Counted from the first letter of the stretch, positions 28,846 to 38,313 are shown. The stretch: 64,000 nt of DNA from Lentilactobacillus sp. SPB1-3 (GCF_026913205.2 NZ_CP168151.1:1674001-1738000); one strand, 5' to 3'. The notes: generated from the letters alone by a model not told the origin. Program-made: numbers and translations.

Positions 28846-28970
28846 ATAGTTTGTTCCCTCCCGTTATTTAATACAAAATTAATTATAACTCTATAAATAT
28901 GAATAAGAAAATCTAAGATAATAATTTCACAATTATTTCACTTTAAATGCACAGTTTTTTTCTAACAAAA

Positions 28971-29000
28971 AGCGTCTACTAATTTTTATTAGTAGGCGCT
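28971..29000 (-). terminator. Terminator after the EamA transporter gene
   Basis: AGCGTCTACTAA and TTAGTAGGCGCT type arms form the stem, followed by TTTTTGTTAG on the minus strand, just past the stop. Confidence 0.85.
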
Positions 29001-29006
29001 TTGCTG

Positions 29007-29918
29007 TCATTCGTTGGTCCGGAATCTTTGCAGAATTGTAATAGCTACAACCACCAACACAGATCCAAATAGTTCAACGATATTAAATTCCAAATGCAAG
29101 AACATTAAGCTCAAAATGAATGTAACCACAGGCTGGACAGCATCTAAAATACTAACCACCGCAGAAGGAGCAAATTCCAAACTGTTCAATAGGAGCAAAA
29201 ATGGTAAAATCGTTCCTACCACTATGACCGTGCTCATAGCTAGTACCGTGCTGGTATGAATTGGTGGCACGTTCGTCCAGAAAGGATGCCGAATATTAAA
29301 AAACAAACTTCCGATAATCAATGCCCAACCTAAGACAATAATTGGTGAATGATCCTTGGTGACTGGCTTAGGCAATACGACGTAAAAAGCAGCTGTCAAC
29401 CCAGAAAAGATCCCCCAAATAAGTGCGTTGGTTGGAATTGACAATTCGTGGATATTCCCATGCGTAATGGCTAAAAATACTCCGATCATTGCAATAATAA
29501 ACGCGATCACATCACTGCGTAATGGAACCTGTTTTTTAAAAATTAAACTTCCAAGGACAATAAACAATGGGCTGAGATATTGCAAGATTGTTGCAGCGGC
29601 GGCATTACCTGTTTGCACTGCGAAATAAAAAGTATACAAATTAGCCATCAGTCCAAAAATTGCATAGGCCAATAACCAACCTACCGTCTTCCAAGACTTA
29701 AACACATCAAAGATTTTCAAGCGGTACTTAGCAAAACTAATTATCAATAAAATTAGCCCGGCAAAGAATGTTCTGGTTGATAGATACCAATCTGCTGGAA
29801 TGTTTTCACCCTGAGAAATAACTTGTAACACCGTCCCAGAAATTCCCCAAAAAGTTGAAGCCAACAGTGCCAGAGTAATTCCCTTACCAACATGATTCTC
29901 TAATATTTTATTTTCCAT
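29007..29918 (-). CDS. EamA/DMT-family transporter
   Basis: The protein of about 303 residues has ten hydrophobic helices arranged as two EamA repeats (about residues 15-145 and 158-295), with the first helix ending in FWGISGTVLQV. DMT exporters move amino acids, sugars or other small metabolites. The start is set at the ATG at 29918, preceded by GGTGA; an in-frame ATG at 29930 has no ribosome binding site. It interrupts the S-layer gene series and has its own terminator. Substrate cannot be deduced. Confidence 0.88.
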   Translation of the reverse strand: MENKILENHVGKGITLALLASTFWGISGTVLQVISQGENIPADWYLSTRTFFAGLILLIISFAKYRLKIFDVFKSWKTVGWLLAYAIFGLMANLYTFYFAVQTGNAAAATILQYLSPLFIVLGSLIFKKQVPLRSDVIAFIIAMIGVFLAITHGNIHELSIPTNALIWGIFSGLTAAFYVVLPKPVTKDHSPIIVLGWALIIGSLFFNIRHPFWTNVPPIHTSTVLAMSTVIVVGTILPFLLLLNSLEFAPSAVVSILDAVQPVVTFILSLMFLHLEFNIVELFGSVLVVVAITILQRFRTNE

Positions 29919-30035
29919 ATTCATCACCATAAGATATGTAATTTTTCAAAGTATAAACTGCAACCAGCATATCATATCAAATAAAGATTAGAATTATGGT
30001 CTAAATTTCCTTACATTTTTTTAATATACAAAGTA

Positions 30036-30072
30036 AAAAGCTTTCTTCTATTATAAACAGAAGAAAGCTTTT
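30036..30072 (-). terminator. Terminator after S-layer paralogue 4
   Basis: AAAAGCTTTCTTCT and its exact complement form a 14-bp stem with a nine-base loop, 10 bases past the stop. Confidence 0.9.
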
Positions 30073-30082
30073 GTGTTATAGA

Positions 30083-31450
30083 TTAACCAACGTAGTTAGT
30101 ATCACCTTGTGCAGGTGCAACTGGTGTAACTGGTGCTTTAATAACACTACGATCAAAAATCAACTTAATCGTATCGCCATACTTAGCATTTGCATTAGCC
30201 TTTTTGGTTTCTGTTGCATCGTATGTGTATGCATAAACGTTACCAGGAGTACCTGAATCTTTTCCGTAATAATAACGATTTGCTTCACCCGTAAATACAG
30301 AAGATAAGTTATCAGTATTGAATGCTTGGCCAACAGTACCAGTCAAAGCTTGTTGCTTAGCTGTAGTTAAGTTAGGATACCCATTTGCCAAGTCAGTACT
30401 CTTCAATGGTGAGTAACTAGTACTATTACCAACATTAAATGTAACTTTAGATGTGGCTGCTTGTTGAAGTTGTACTCGTAAAGTACCACCGTAAACTGCT
30501 GAACCAGCAACGTATGAGCCGGCATTGGCAAGCATGTATCCAGCAGGAACATTAGCTTTTACAAAATCAGTTAATGTTTGCTTATCAGTATTAGCAGCTG
30601 TGCTTGATACAGGATTGCCTTGCTTAGCTGTTGTATCAGTAGTAACAAATGTCTTATCAGCACCAGCAATATCATTGTTGCTACTATCAGTGTACTTAAC
30701 TGTCACACTGTTATTAACAGTTGGAACATTACCATTATTGACTTGAGCAACATTGCCTTTGCTTACCCATGCGCCATTGATGTCTTGGTTAGATGAAGAA
30801 ATTTGATACCAAGTGTCGCCTTCACGTGAACGTGTTGCGGCAGCATTAATAGTAAATTCAACATTCTTGTATTGATCAGAATTAGTGATTAATGAACCAT
30901 TAGAATTCTTGGCACGACCTACTTTATATTGAGTACCGGCTGGTTGGCCGTACAATACTGTGTTAGCTGAAGCATTGGTATTAGTTAAAGTAAATTTAGC
31001 AGTTGCTGATGGTGCAGTTGCTGTCTTAGTAGTTGCGTATTGAACAATTCCACCTGCAAGGGTGCTAGTGCTCTTACCGCCATAGATCCAACCACGATAT
31101 TGACCATTAAATGATACAACCTTGTAGTAAACTGATCCACGGTTAGTAGTAGCTACTTGATATGCACGGAAGTTATCATTAACAGAACTTGATCCATTAG
31201 CTAAACCTCTCAAAGTAGTTTTTGATGCAACAACGCGGGCACCCTTTAAAGTACCAGCTTTAGTATATAAAGCATTAGTACCATTAACGGCAACATTACG
31301 TAAATTAACATCACCAGTCATCTTGTGATTACTAGTAACTCTAGCATATGTCTTTGCAGATGCATTGGTAGCATTCATTGTTTCAGCAACAGCTACGAAA
31401 CCAAGTGCAGCCATACCAACAAACAATGATTTTTTAAGTGTGTTTTTCAA
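30083..31450 (-). CDS. S-layer-type surface protein, paralogue 4
   Basis: The 455-residue product starts with TTG at 31450, five bases after GGGGGA, with signal peptide [20 protein letters not shown]. The N-terminal region has [21 protein letters not shown], the shared [19 protein letters not shown] and RGWIYGGKS, then [10 protein letters not shown] and REGDTWYQISSSN. A MucBP-like module (VKYTDSSNNDIAGADKT) starts near residue 248, followed by a second repeat of similar length. The TTG start is unusual for a surface protein that might be abundant and may hold expression down. Confidence 0.89.
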   Translation of the reverse strand: MKNTLKKSLFVGMAALGFVAVAETMNATNASAKTYARVTSNHKMTGDVNLRNVAVNGTNALYTKAGTLKGARVVASKTTLRGLANGSSSVNDNFRAYQVATTNRGSVYYKVVSFNGQYRGWIYGGKSTSTLAGGIVQYATTKTATAPSATAKFTLTNTNASANTVLYGQPAGTQYKVGRAKNSNGSLITNSDQYKNVEFTINAAATRSREGDTWYQISSSNQDINGAWVSKGNVAQVNNGNVPTVNNSVTVKYTDSSNNDIAGADKTFVTTDTTAKQGNPVSSTAANTDKQTLTDFVKANVPAGYMLANAGSYVAGSAVYGGTLRVQLQQAATSKVTFNVGNSTSYSPLKSTDLANGYPNLTTAKQQALTGTVGQAFNTDNLSSVFTGEANRYYYGKDSGTPGNVYAYTYDATETKKANANAKYGDTIKLIFDRSVIKAPVTPVAPAQGDTNYVG

Positions 31451-31669
31451 AATAATCCCCCAAACTTTCTATATTAGGTTGTAGCAACCTCAAAGTTCGT
31501 AATAAGCATATCACTAAAAAAGAAGATTTTAATTACCAAACAACTACAATCATGATGTTTAATTACCCCAACATTACAAACCGAAAACAATCCCTTTAAA
31601 ACCCAAATTTTTTCTAAAGGTATTTAACATTTAGTTATTACTATTACGATCATCTGGACAAAATAAAAA
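31451..31669. promoter_or_regulatory. Upstream region of S-layer paralogue 4
   Basis: A short hairpin AGGTTG/CAACCT lies at 31477-31491 in the leader. No clear -35 and -10 pair was found; AT-rich sequence fills the rest. Confidence 0.4.
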
Positions 31670-31866
31670 GAAGATGGTGCTTCAAGCCATCTTCTTTCGT
31701 CTAATTTATCTTTATATTGAGTTTTAAGATGATGCTTCAGGTCATCTTGATTGATCGTCTAATTTATCTTTATATTGAGTCTTAAGATGATGCTTCAAGT
31801 CATCTTAAGTATTACCTAATTTATCTTTATATTTAACTTCAAAATGGTGCTTCAAGCCATTTTGAA
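31670..31866 (-). repeat. Array of four tandem hairpins after S-layer paralogue 5
   Basis: Four stem-loops repeat every 55-58 bases downstream of the stop at 31904. All share the loop TGCTTCAAG (one with GCTTCAGG). Arms: AAGATGG/CCATCTT at 31671-31693, AAGATGA/TCATCTT at 31726-31748, CTTAAGATGA/TCATCTTAAG at 31781-31809 and TTCAAAATGG/CCATTTTGAA at 31838-31866. The first three stems share the spacer TCTAATTTATCTTTATATTG. Only the farthest one is followed by a T run (CTTCTTTTTATTTT on the minus strand) and is a normal terminator. Confidence 0.9.
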
Positions 31867-31903
31867 ATATTTTTATACCAATTCTATTGAGAATTTTTCA
31901 TGA

Positions 31904-33403
31904 CTAGCTAATACTTGCAAATACATTCTTCCAACTGTTAGTTCCAGAAGCTGGTTGAATCCATTTTCCTAAAGGTACTTTCTTCTTCTGTACTGAATAA
32001 TTAACATTCACATTTGTGCTTCCGACAGTTAAATCTCCAGTAACATCTTTGTAAGTGTAGTGCCAGATTTCATATTGACCATCAAATGCAGGAATTTTCA
32101 ATCCCGAATCTGTGACAAATTGTCTGAATACAACTCCGTTTTGATAAACAACATAGAAATCAGTTAAACCTTGATCTGATAATGCATTTTTAATTGCAGA
32201 TTCGGAAACCTTTTGACCACTATCACCCTTTATATTGCTTAAGGCATTGGATTTCAAGGTTGGTAAATTATTTGCAATAACGCTTGTACCATTATCTGAA
32301 TATCCAAATGCATTCTTATCAATTGGGGCCTCGCCCGCTTCGGTATCAACTATTCCTCCAGGAGCTGCAGTTGAACTTGTGTTCAATGTAATATTACTAA
32401 AAGCTTGGTTTGACGACTCTGGTGTAACAGTCACATTAATCGTTCCACCCGTCGCAGCTTTAGAAAGATCAGTTTGTTGAGCTGGAGTTAACTTACCATC
32501 ACTGTTTAACTGGTATCCCGTACCAGCTAATGTTGTAGCAGCTAGGCTTTCAATTCCTTTAATATGTTGTTCTGGCAACACTGTACCATTTCCCAATTGA
32601 GTATTCTTTGATGCGCCAGGTACTTGATAATTTGCGACCTTAATTTCGGTACCCGTATTAGTTACAAATCTAATTTGAACGCTATCGTTAGGAATTGGTG
32701 CCTCAGCATCTGTCAATCCAGATGCTAAGATCCAGCCGTTAGCAGCACTGTTCTTTGAATCAGTTGCCGTAATGTGAACCCAAGTATCGTTTTCACGAGT
32801 TCGAGTACCAACCTGATCAATCTTAAAGGTGGCGTCTTTATATGGAGTTGAGTCTGTAATTTGACGACCAACTTTATATTGAGTCCATGAAGGTTGTTTG
32901 TAAGTGACTGTCTTGTCATTATTAGCAGTTCCTACATTGGCAATCTTATAGGTACCGTTTCTTTGAATATCCGTCAAAGTACCATTTTTGAAAGTTTCAT
33001 ATTGGTTAATTCCACCGCTAAAGTTGCCAACTGTTTTACCACCATAGATCCAGCCACGATAAGATTTATCAAAAGCTACAATCTTGTAGTATACCGATCC
33101 TCGGTTAGTGGTTGCTACTCGATAAGCTCTAAAGTTCTTTTTAGAACTATTTGAATTAACCAAATTATTTAGAGTTGTTGTAGTAGCAACCTTTCTGGCA
33201 CCTTTCAAAGTTCCAGCCTTGTTATACAAAGCATTTGAACCATTAAAGGTAACGTTTCTAGTAGTTGCATCTGTTGTTAATGTCTTGTTCGAAGTAACTT
33301 TTGCATAGGTTTTTGCACTTGCATTATCTGAGTTAACTGCGGCAATACCAGCTAGCATTCCTAATGATGCAGCTGAAATTAAAATTGTCTTTTTAATGTT
33401 CAT
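31904..33403 (-). CDS. S-layer-type surface protein, paralogue 5
   Basis: The 499-residue product starts at ATG 33403 after TAGGAGG, with signal peptide MNIKKTILISAASLGMLAG. The N-terminal wall-binding region matches its relatives ([60 protein letters not shown]). The middle carries a MucBP-like unit (IRFVTNTGTEIKVANYQV) and the C-terminal 180 residues include QGLTDFYVVYQNG, a motif found in similar form in paralogue 7 (NEGLTDFYAVNHY). The four-hairpin array lies behind it. The promoter is of the same TTGATW-17-TAAAYT type as paralogues 6 and 7. Confidence 0.9.
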   Translation of the reverse strand: MNIKKTILISAASLGMLAGIAAVNSDNASAKTYAKVTSNKTLTTDATTRNVTFNGSNALYNKAGTLKGARKVATTTTLNNLVNSNSSKKNFRAYRVATTNRGSVYYKIVAFDKSYRGWIYGGKTVGNFSGGINQYETFKNGTLTDIQRNGTYKIANVGTANNDKTVTYKQPSWTQYKVGRQITDSTPYKDATFKIDQVGTRTRENDTWVHITATDSKNSAANGWILASGLTDAEAPIPNDSVQIRFVTNTGTEIKVANYQVPGASKNTQLGNGTVLPEQHIKGIESLAATTLAGTGYQLNSDGKLTPAQQTDLSKAATGGTINVTVTPESSNQAFSNITLNTSSTAAPGGIVDTEAGEAPIDKNAFGYSDNGTSVIANNLPTLKSNALSNIKGDSGQKVSESAIKNALSDQGLTDFYVVYQNGVVFRQFVTDSGLKIPAFDGQYEIWHYTYKDVTGDLTVGSTNVNVNYSVQKKKVPLGKWIQPASGTNSWKNVFASIS

Positions 33404-33447
33404 GTAGTTAGCCTCCTAAAAGTTATTGAGTTTCATTTACGAGTATT

Positions 33448-33476
33448 AATTTACCACCTTAACTAATCATTATCAA
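33448..33476 (-). promoter_or_regulatory. Promoter of S-layer paralogue 5
   Basis: On the minus strand TTGATA and TAAATT are separated by 17 bases. Confidence 0.65.
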
Positions 33477-33663
33477 CTAAAACGAATTTGAAATAAAAAC
33501 ATTACTATTTAGTTCATACTTTATTCATATTTAGAATTCCATTTAATTATTTGGCATCCAAATCTACTATTATATACAACAAAACTGATTCTTTGTTTTC
33601 TGATAAATGCTCTTGTATGATATTAGTGTGATGCAATTAAATAACCAAATTGGAGGAATCTAT

Positions 33664-34992
33664 ATGGCAACTTATGATTATGATGTTTTATATCTAGGTA
33701 GTGGACACGGAACTTTCGATGGTGCCATTCCATTGGCCCAAACAGGTAAAAAGGTCGGAATCATTGAAAGTCGTTTGATTGGTGGAACTTGTCCTAACCG
33801 CGGCTGCAATGCCAAAATCATTCTAGATGCTCCCGTTGAACTACAACGAGCATCAGAAAGACTAAAAGGAATTGTGGATCCTGTGCCAACAATTAATTGG
33901 AAAGAAAATGTCGAACATAAACAAGAGGTTATTGATAAACTACCAGTAATGATCAGCGGTGCGATTGAATCAGCTGGTATCGATATCATTAAGGGATATG
34001 GTACTTTACTTGATGCTCATACTATTGAAGTCGATGGTCAGCCTCACACAGCTGAAAAACTAGTTATTTCCACTGGGTTAAGACCAAATAAACTAGATAT
34101 CCCCGGCACTGAACTCTCTCACGATAGTGAAGACTTCATGAACCTAAAGAAATTACCAGAACGAATCGCGATTATTGGTTCTGGATATATTAGTCTGGAA
34201 TTTGCTACCATCGCTAATGCTGCCGGATCTAAGGTTACTGTCTTCATGCATGGTGACCAAGCATTGCGTCAATTCAATCAAGATTATGTTACTGCTGTAG
34301 TCGATGATCTTGAACGACGAGGAGTAAAATTCGTTAAATTTGCAGGTGTCTCTGCATTTGAAAAACAGGATAAAGAATTTGTTGTTAAGTATGCTGATGG
34401 TCAACAAAAAGTTGATTGGATCCTTGACGCTACTGGTAGAATTCCAAACGTTGAAAACATAGGGTTAGATAAAGTTGGGGTCAAATACAACAAACACGGA
34501 ATCGAAGTTAATGATTATCTACAAACAACAGTTGATAATATTTATGCTTCTGGTGACGTAATTGACAAAACTCAACCAAAATTGACTCCAACTGCAATCT
34601 TTGAATCAATGTACCTAACCAACCTATTATCGGGTCAGACTGACAAACCAATTGATTATCCTGTCATCCCTTCAGTAGTCTTCACATCCCCTAGAATTGC
34701 AAAAGCTGGGGTTTCAGTTGAAGAAGCCAAACAAAAGGGCTACAAGATTGTTGAAAATCATCTAACAGATGAATGGTATCGTCAGATCGACAAACAAGAT
34801 TTAGTTGAAAATGCCTTCATTTATAATGAAGAAAACCAAATTGTTGGGGTAACTGAAGTCAGTGAAAGAGCTGATGATGTTATCAACGCAGTGTTACCAC
34901 TTATTGAATTCGGCTTGAGTGATGAGCAAATTGGTCGACTAGTTTACCTATTCCCATCAATTACCGCATCCACCTTGTCTCATCGTAAATAG
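33664..34992 (+). CDS. FAD-dependent pyridine nucleotide-disulfide oxidoreductase
   Basis: The 442-residue flavoprotein starts at ATG 33664 after TTGGAGGAA. The FAD-binding motif (YLGSGHGTFDGA) is followed by the redox-active disulfide in GGTCPNRGCNAK, the second nucleotide-binding fold IGSGYISLEFA and a DATGRIPN motif. A C-terminal dimerisation domain completes it. The fold is that of glutathione reductase or dihydrolipoamide dehydrogenase. The usual C-terminal HP pair of true disulfide reductases is not seen (the end reads YLFPSITAST), so the substrate is uncertain. It is a single-gene unit. Confidence 0.88.
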   Translation: MATYDYDVLYLGSGHGTFDGAIPLAQTGKKVGIIESRLIGGTCPNRGCNAKIILDAPVELQRASERLKGIVDPVPTINWKENVEHKQEVIDKLPVMISGAIESAGIDIIKGYGTLLDAHTIEVDGQPHTAEKLVISTGLRPNKLDIPGTELSHDSEDFMNLKKLPERIAIIGSGYISLEFATIANAAGSKVTVFMHGDQALRQFNQDYVTAVVDDLERRGVKFVKFAGVSAFEKQDKEFVVKYADGQQKVDWILDATGRIPNVENIGLDKVGVKYNKHGIEVNDYLQTTVDNIYASGDVIDKTQPKLTPTAIFESMYLTNLLSGQTDKPIDYPVIPSVVFTSPRIAKAGVSVEEAKQKGYKIVENHLTDEWYRQIDKQDLVENAFIYNEENQIVGVTEVSERADDVINAVLPLIEFGLSDEQIGRLVYLFPSITASTLSHRK

Positions 34993-35006
34993 CACACCAT
35001 CTAGTA

Positions 35007-35087
35007 GTGGGAAACTTGTTACAATACTATATCAAGTGTAGAATGAGTTAAGAGTCGTTCCCCCGATGACTCATCATAATTTCCCAC
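35007..35087 (+). ncRNA. Structured RNA candidate downstream of the oxidoreductase gene
   Basis: GTGGGAAA and TTTCCCAC form an outer stem at 35007-35014 and 35080-35087. Inside, ATGAGT pairs with ACTCAT (35043-35048 and 35069-35074) around the loop with GTTCCCCCG. A terminator follows at 35101. This could be a small RNA or the 3' end of the upstream mRNA. Confidence 0.45.
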
Positions 35088-35100
35088 ATAATTATGAATT

Positions 35101-35134
35101 GCCACCAAATACCTTTTGTTTGGTGGCTTTTTTT
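35101..35134 (+). terminator. Terminator of the oxidoreductase unit
   Basis: GCCACCAAA and TTTGGTGGC form the stem, followed by TTTTTTT. Confidence 0.88.
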
Positions 35135-35229
35135 GTTTCTTAACTCCTTCACAGTTAATTACGTAAAACATTTGATTTAACTATCCATGATATGAAATAA
35201 TAATTGTAAACGGTTTAGGGGGCAACGCA

Positions 35230-35664
35230 ATGGCCGAACAACGAATTGGACAATTAAATACTGGTCGCAAAACCGATGGGAATCTAAAAAAATTTAAACC
35301 AACTACTGGTTATGATTTAAATGGTAAACGAGTATTAATGGCAGGATATGGCGATCATAAAGCGGTCGCCGAAGAAGTTGTCCTTGCCCATAATGGTAAT
35401 GAGCTATGTTTATATGATGAAAAAACTCGCGGTAAAGGAATTCAAACTAACTTAAGCAAAGCCATTACCCATGCCGACATTGTCTTAATCATGTTGAATT
35501 CAGTTAGTCACAACACAGCAAATCACGCGATTTCAATTGCGCGAGAACAACACAAGCTGGTTGCCGCAACCAACATGAACAGTCCACTAGCAATTGAGCA
35601 GGCTATCAGTCGTGCAATTAATCATCAACCAATTTATGTTCCATCACATCATATCGTTGAGTAA
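35230..35664 (+). CDS. DUF2325-like small protein
   Basis: A 144-residue soluble protein resembling the DUF2325 family: a strand with VLMAGYGDHKAVAEEV, the YDEKTRGKGIQTNL segment, HADIVLIMLNSVSH, and a final KLVAATNMNSPLAIEQ. The pattern is a Rossmann-like half-fold. The function of the family is not known to me. The ATG follows GGGGGC. It is a single-gene unit with a strong terminator. Confidence 0.65.
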   Translation: MAEQRIGQLNTGRKTDGNLKKFKPTTGYDLNGKRVLMAGYGDHKAVAEEVVLAHNGNELCLYDEKTRGKGIQTNLSKAITHADIVLIMLNSVSHNTANHAISIAREQHKLVAATNMNSPLAIEQAISRAINHQPIYVPSHHIVE

Positions 35665-35673
35665 CAATAAAGA

Positions 35674-35710
35674 AAAAGCAGTCACCATGAATATCATGGT
35701 GACTGCTTTT
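35674..35710. terminator. Bidirectional terminator between DUF2325-like and lectin genes
   Basis: AAAAGCAGTCACCATGA and its exact complement form a 17-bp stem with a short loop, with T runs on both sides. Confidence 0.92.
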
Positions 35711-35721
35711 TTATGCTGATG

Positions 35722-37977
35722 TTATTTCCAAATAACGAACTTCTTGCTACCAGTTACATATTGACCATTTGATAATTGATAACGAGTAGTTAATTTGTAA
35801 TTTTTGACAGCTTTAACCTTTAATACACTGCCCTTTTTATAGAGTTTCGACTTACCAGACAATTTTACGTTTCGATAAGTCTTCACGCCATTCTTATTAA
35901 TCACAATAATTTTTTTATTTTTAGGGACTGATTGATAGTACGCTTTTACAACATACTTTTGATTAGCTGTAATGTAACCTGTAGTTCCTTTAATATACTT
36001 CCCAGTATATGGGTTGTATTGCTGAACATAGTATCTTAAGTTTCCTTTAGCATCACGCTTGTAATTCTTAACCACAAATTGTGGTCGATTAACACGCGTT
36101 GTTTTAGCATACCCTTTAATTCGTTGACCCTTACTAAAATTAGCACTCTTGTACAGATAAAATCCTTTAATACCGTACACTGATTGTCCTTTTACGGCAG
36201 CCCAATTTGGCATATCTCCGCTTTCTGCCGGTTTATTTGGATTGGTACTACCACCTATACCCGGATTACTTGAGTTAGTATTACCTCCACCTACACCTGG
36301 ATTGCTTGGTTCCGTGGTACCGCCACCGTTACCTGGATTACTTGGTTCGGTACTTCCGCCACTGTTACCTGGGTTGCTTGGATTGGTACTTCCGCCACTG
36401 TTACCTGGATTACTTGGTTCGGTAGTGCCACCGCCAGTTCCTGGGTTACTTGGTTCGGTAGTGCCACCGCCAGTTCCTGGGTTACTTGGTTCGGTAGTGC
36501 CACCGCCAGTTCCTGGGTTACTTGGTTCGGTACTTCCACCGCTGTTACCCGGATTGCTTGGTCCGGTACTTCCGCCACCATTACCCGGATTACTTGGATC
36601 AGTATTGCCACCACCGGTTCCTGGATTACTTGGATCAGTATTGCCACCACCGGTGCCTGGTTCGCTTGGATCAGTGTTGCCACCGCCAGTTCCTGGATCT
36701 CCCGGTTCGGTACTTCCACCACCGGTTCCTGGATTACTTGGATCAGTGTTGCCACCACCGGTGCCTGGATTACCTGGTTCACTCGTTTCTACCTTCTTAT
36801 AATAGAAAGTAATGTTTTGCAACAAGTCCCCATTTAATGTGGCTCCGTTTTTAATCGTCAATATATGAGTGGTTGAATCATATTCAGCTGGTCCTTCGAC
36901 ATGGTCCAATTCATAACCATCAATTGATTTAGGCTCAATAGTTGCCGTGGTATCACCTGTTGGATTAATTGGCGTATTCAACGTGCTTGTATCCGCTACC
37001 TTGTTCCCATCCGTATCCATGTAGTTAACATTGGTTACGGCCACTGGATGTAGTGTCAACGTGTTAAACCTAACATTAGCTGATGCTTGTGAAGCGTATG
37101 AATCACCAGATGAAATTGATAAGTTCATATAATTACCATATAGATTAATTCGATCTGAAAAATCATAGGTATCCGTGGCAATCACCTGGCCGCCACCATT
37201 TGTTTTCAATGTATAGGTTAATTTATGAGTACTGCCATCGTATAAGATGTCTAATGGTAACCAATCACTGTCGCCTAGATTATTCTTGCCGACTGCTTGT
37301 GCACCCTTGCCACCCGTATTAGTGTTATCGATCCACTGCTTAGCATATCCATTGGCAGGACCTGTTAGGGTATCACCACCACCAGAATTAACATTATCAA
37401 AGTCATGCTCATTACCGTCATAATTGTTCTGGAAAAATGAAATATATGGATCAGTAGACGGATCCTTGTAGCTTCGGGCAAATTGATTATCACTATTATG
37501 GTAAGTATCCAACGTCACTCCAAAGGCTCCCTGAATACCACCGATTCCCATCCCGGATCCTGGGTTACCAACCACCGTTGGATCGCCTGGACGAAAGGCA
37601 AAGATAATTCCGTCACTCTTAGTACCAAAAATCGGTCTTTTAGAAGCCAGGTTTACGTCAACTGATAGTTCAAAACTCTTTGACATGTCAATATTACCGT
37701 TTAGATATACTGAACCGGCTTCTGCACTACTAAATATTCCGGCATTTCCTGGCACCAAATTAACTTGTCCAGCTGTATTACTGATGCTTGCCTTACCAGT
37801 TGTAGTAAATAAGTTATTTAACTGATCTCCAGATAAAGTAACTGAACCTGCATCACTATCGCTTGAAGTAGCCGTGGTATCTGCCAAGACATGGTGCGTT
37901 GGTACAAAGCTTGTTCCAGTAACACCTACGAATAAGGCAGCAGACATCATCAAAGTTAATTTTAATTTTTTATTCAC
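35722..37977 (-). CDS. L-type lectin adhesin with MucBP module and DUF5776-type tail
   Basis: The 751-residue secreted protein starts with GTG at 37977 after TTGGGGGT. After the signal peptide (cut near VLA) comes an L-type lectin domain (about residues 45-310; DGIIFAFRPGDP, GAFGVTLDTYHN) that probably binds glycans. A MucBP-like module (VTNVNYMDTDGNKVADTS) follows. Residues about 400-585 are 12-residue repeats of the type GTGGGTTEPSNP. The C-terminus (about 600-751) is a DUF5776-type domain (YGIKGFYLYKSANF, RYQLSNGQYVTG). No LPxTG motif is present. The repeat region serves as a wall-spanning stalk. Confidence 0.9.
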   Translation of the reverse strand: MNKKLKLTLMMSAALFVGVTGTSFVPTHHVLADTTATSSDSDAGSVTLSGDQLNNLFTTTGKASISNTAGQVNLVPGNAGIFSSAEAGSVYLNGNIDMSKSFELSVDVNLASKRPIFGTKSDGIIFAFRPGDPTVVGNPGSGMGIGGIQGAFGVTLDTYHNSDNQFARSYKDPSTDPYISFFQNNYDGNEHDFDNVNSGGGDTLTGPANGYAKQWIDNTNTGGKGAQAVGKNNLGDSDWLPLDILYDGSTHKLTYTLKTNGGGQVIATDTYDFSDRINLYGNYMNLSISSGDSYASQASANVRFNTLTLHPVAVTNVNYMDTDGNKVADTSTLNTPINPTGDTTATIEPKSIDGYELDHVEGPAEYDSTTHILTIKNGATLNGDLLQNITFYYKKVETSEPGNPGTGGGNTDPSNPGTGGGSTEPGDPGTGGGNTDPSEPGTGGGNTDPSNPGTGGGNTDPSNPGNGGGSTGPSNPGNSGGSTEPSNPGTGGGTTEPSNPGTGGGTTEPSNPGTGGGTTEPSNPGNSGGSTNPSNPGNSGGSTEPSNPGNGGGTTEPSNPGVGGGNTNSSNPGIGGSTNPNKPAESGDMPNWAAVKGQSVYGIKGFYLYKSANFSKGQRIKGYAKTTRVNRPQFVVKNYKRDAKGNLRYYVQQYNPYTGKYIKGTTGYITANQKYVVKAYYQSVPKNKKIIVINKNGVKTYRNVKLSGKSKLYKKGSVLKVKAVKNYKLTTRYQLSNGQYVTGSKKFVIWK
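36235..36785 (-). repeat. 36-bp coding repeats in the lectin adhesin
   Basis: About 15 units of 12 codons with consensus GTGGGxTxPSNP, imperfect at the DNA level. The three units near 36420-36520 are almost identical, suggesting recent duplication. Confidence 0.9.
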
Positions 37978-38041
37978 TTAATTACCCCCAATAAAATATG
38001 TCGGTGATTAACTCCTATCTAATCGCCCAAACAAAGAAACA

Positions 38042-38071
38042 CTAAGCAGTCATATCCTTCTGACTGCTTAG
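38042..38071 (-). other. Hairpin upstream of the lectin adhesin gene
   Basis: CTAAGCAGTCA and its exact complement form an 11-bp stem with an eight-base loop, about 65 bases before the GTG start of the adhesin. On the minus strand GTGTTTCTTTG follows. It may be an attenuator or a second terminator. The rest of 38072-38266 holds no recognised feature. Confidence 0.5.
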
Positions 38072-38266
38072 TGGTATGAAATATTCAGCAAAAATTACTG
38101 ATATTACTTACCGTTGAAAATTCGTTACATAAAAAAATCCCTGATTAATTAATCGTTAAACAAATTTACGCCATTAACTATTAATCACAATATGATATTT
38201 TACCAGATAGAAAAATATGTGCTACTACTTTGAACGTTTTGCAATTAAATTTCACACAACTAGAAG

Positions 38267-38313
38267 TAAAAGCAGGCATAAACGCTTGTTTATCAGCGTT
38301 TATGCCTGCTTTT
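38267..38313 (-). terminator. Terminator after the LRR/Ig-like surface protein gene
   Basis: AAAAGCAGGCATAAACGC and its exact complement form an 18-bp stem with an 11-base loop and T runs on both sides. Confidence 0.92.

Noticed and set aside
31670-31866. Regularly spaced repeats that could look like a CRISPR array
   Set aside because: The repeated units are hairpins of changing stem sequence with near-identical spacers, not constant repeats with unique spacers, and no cas genes are nearby.
36242-36802. Long Pro/Leu-rich plus-strand frame opposite the lectin adhesin repeats
   Set aside because: It is an antisense shadow of the 36-bp repeats; no ribosome binding site.
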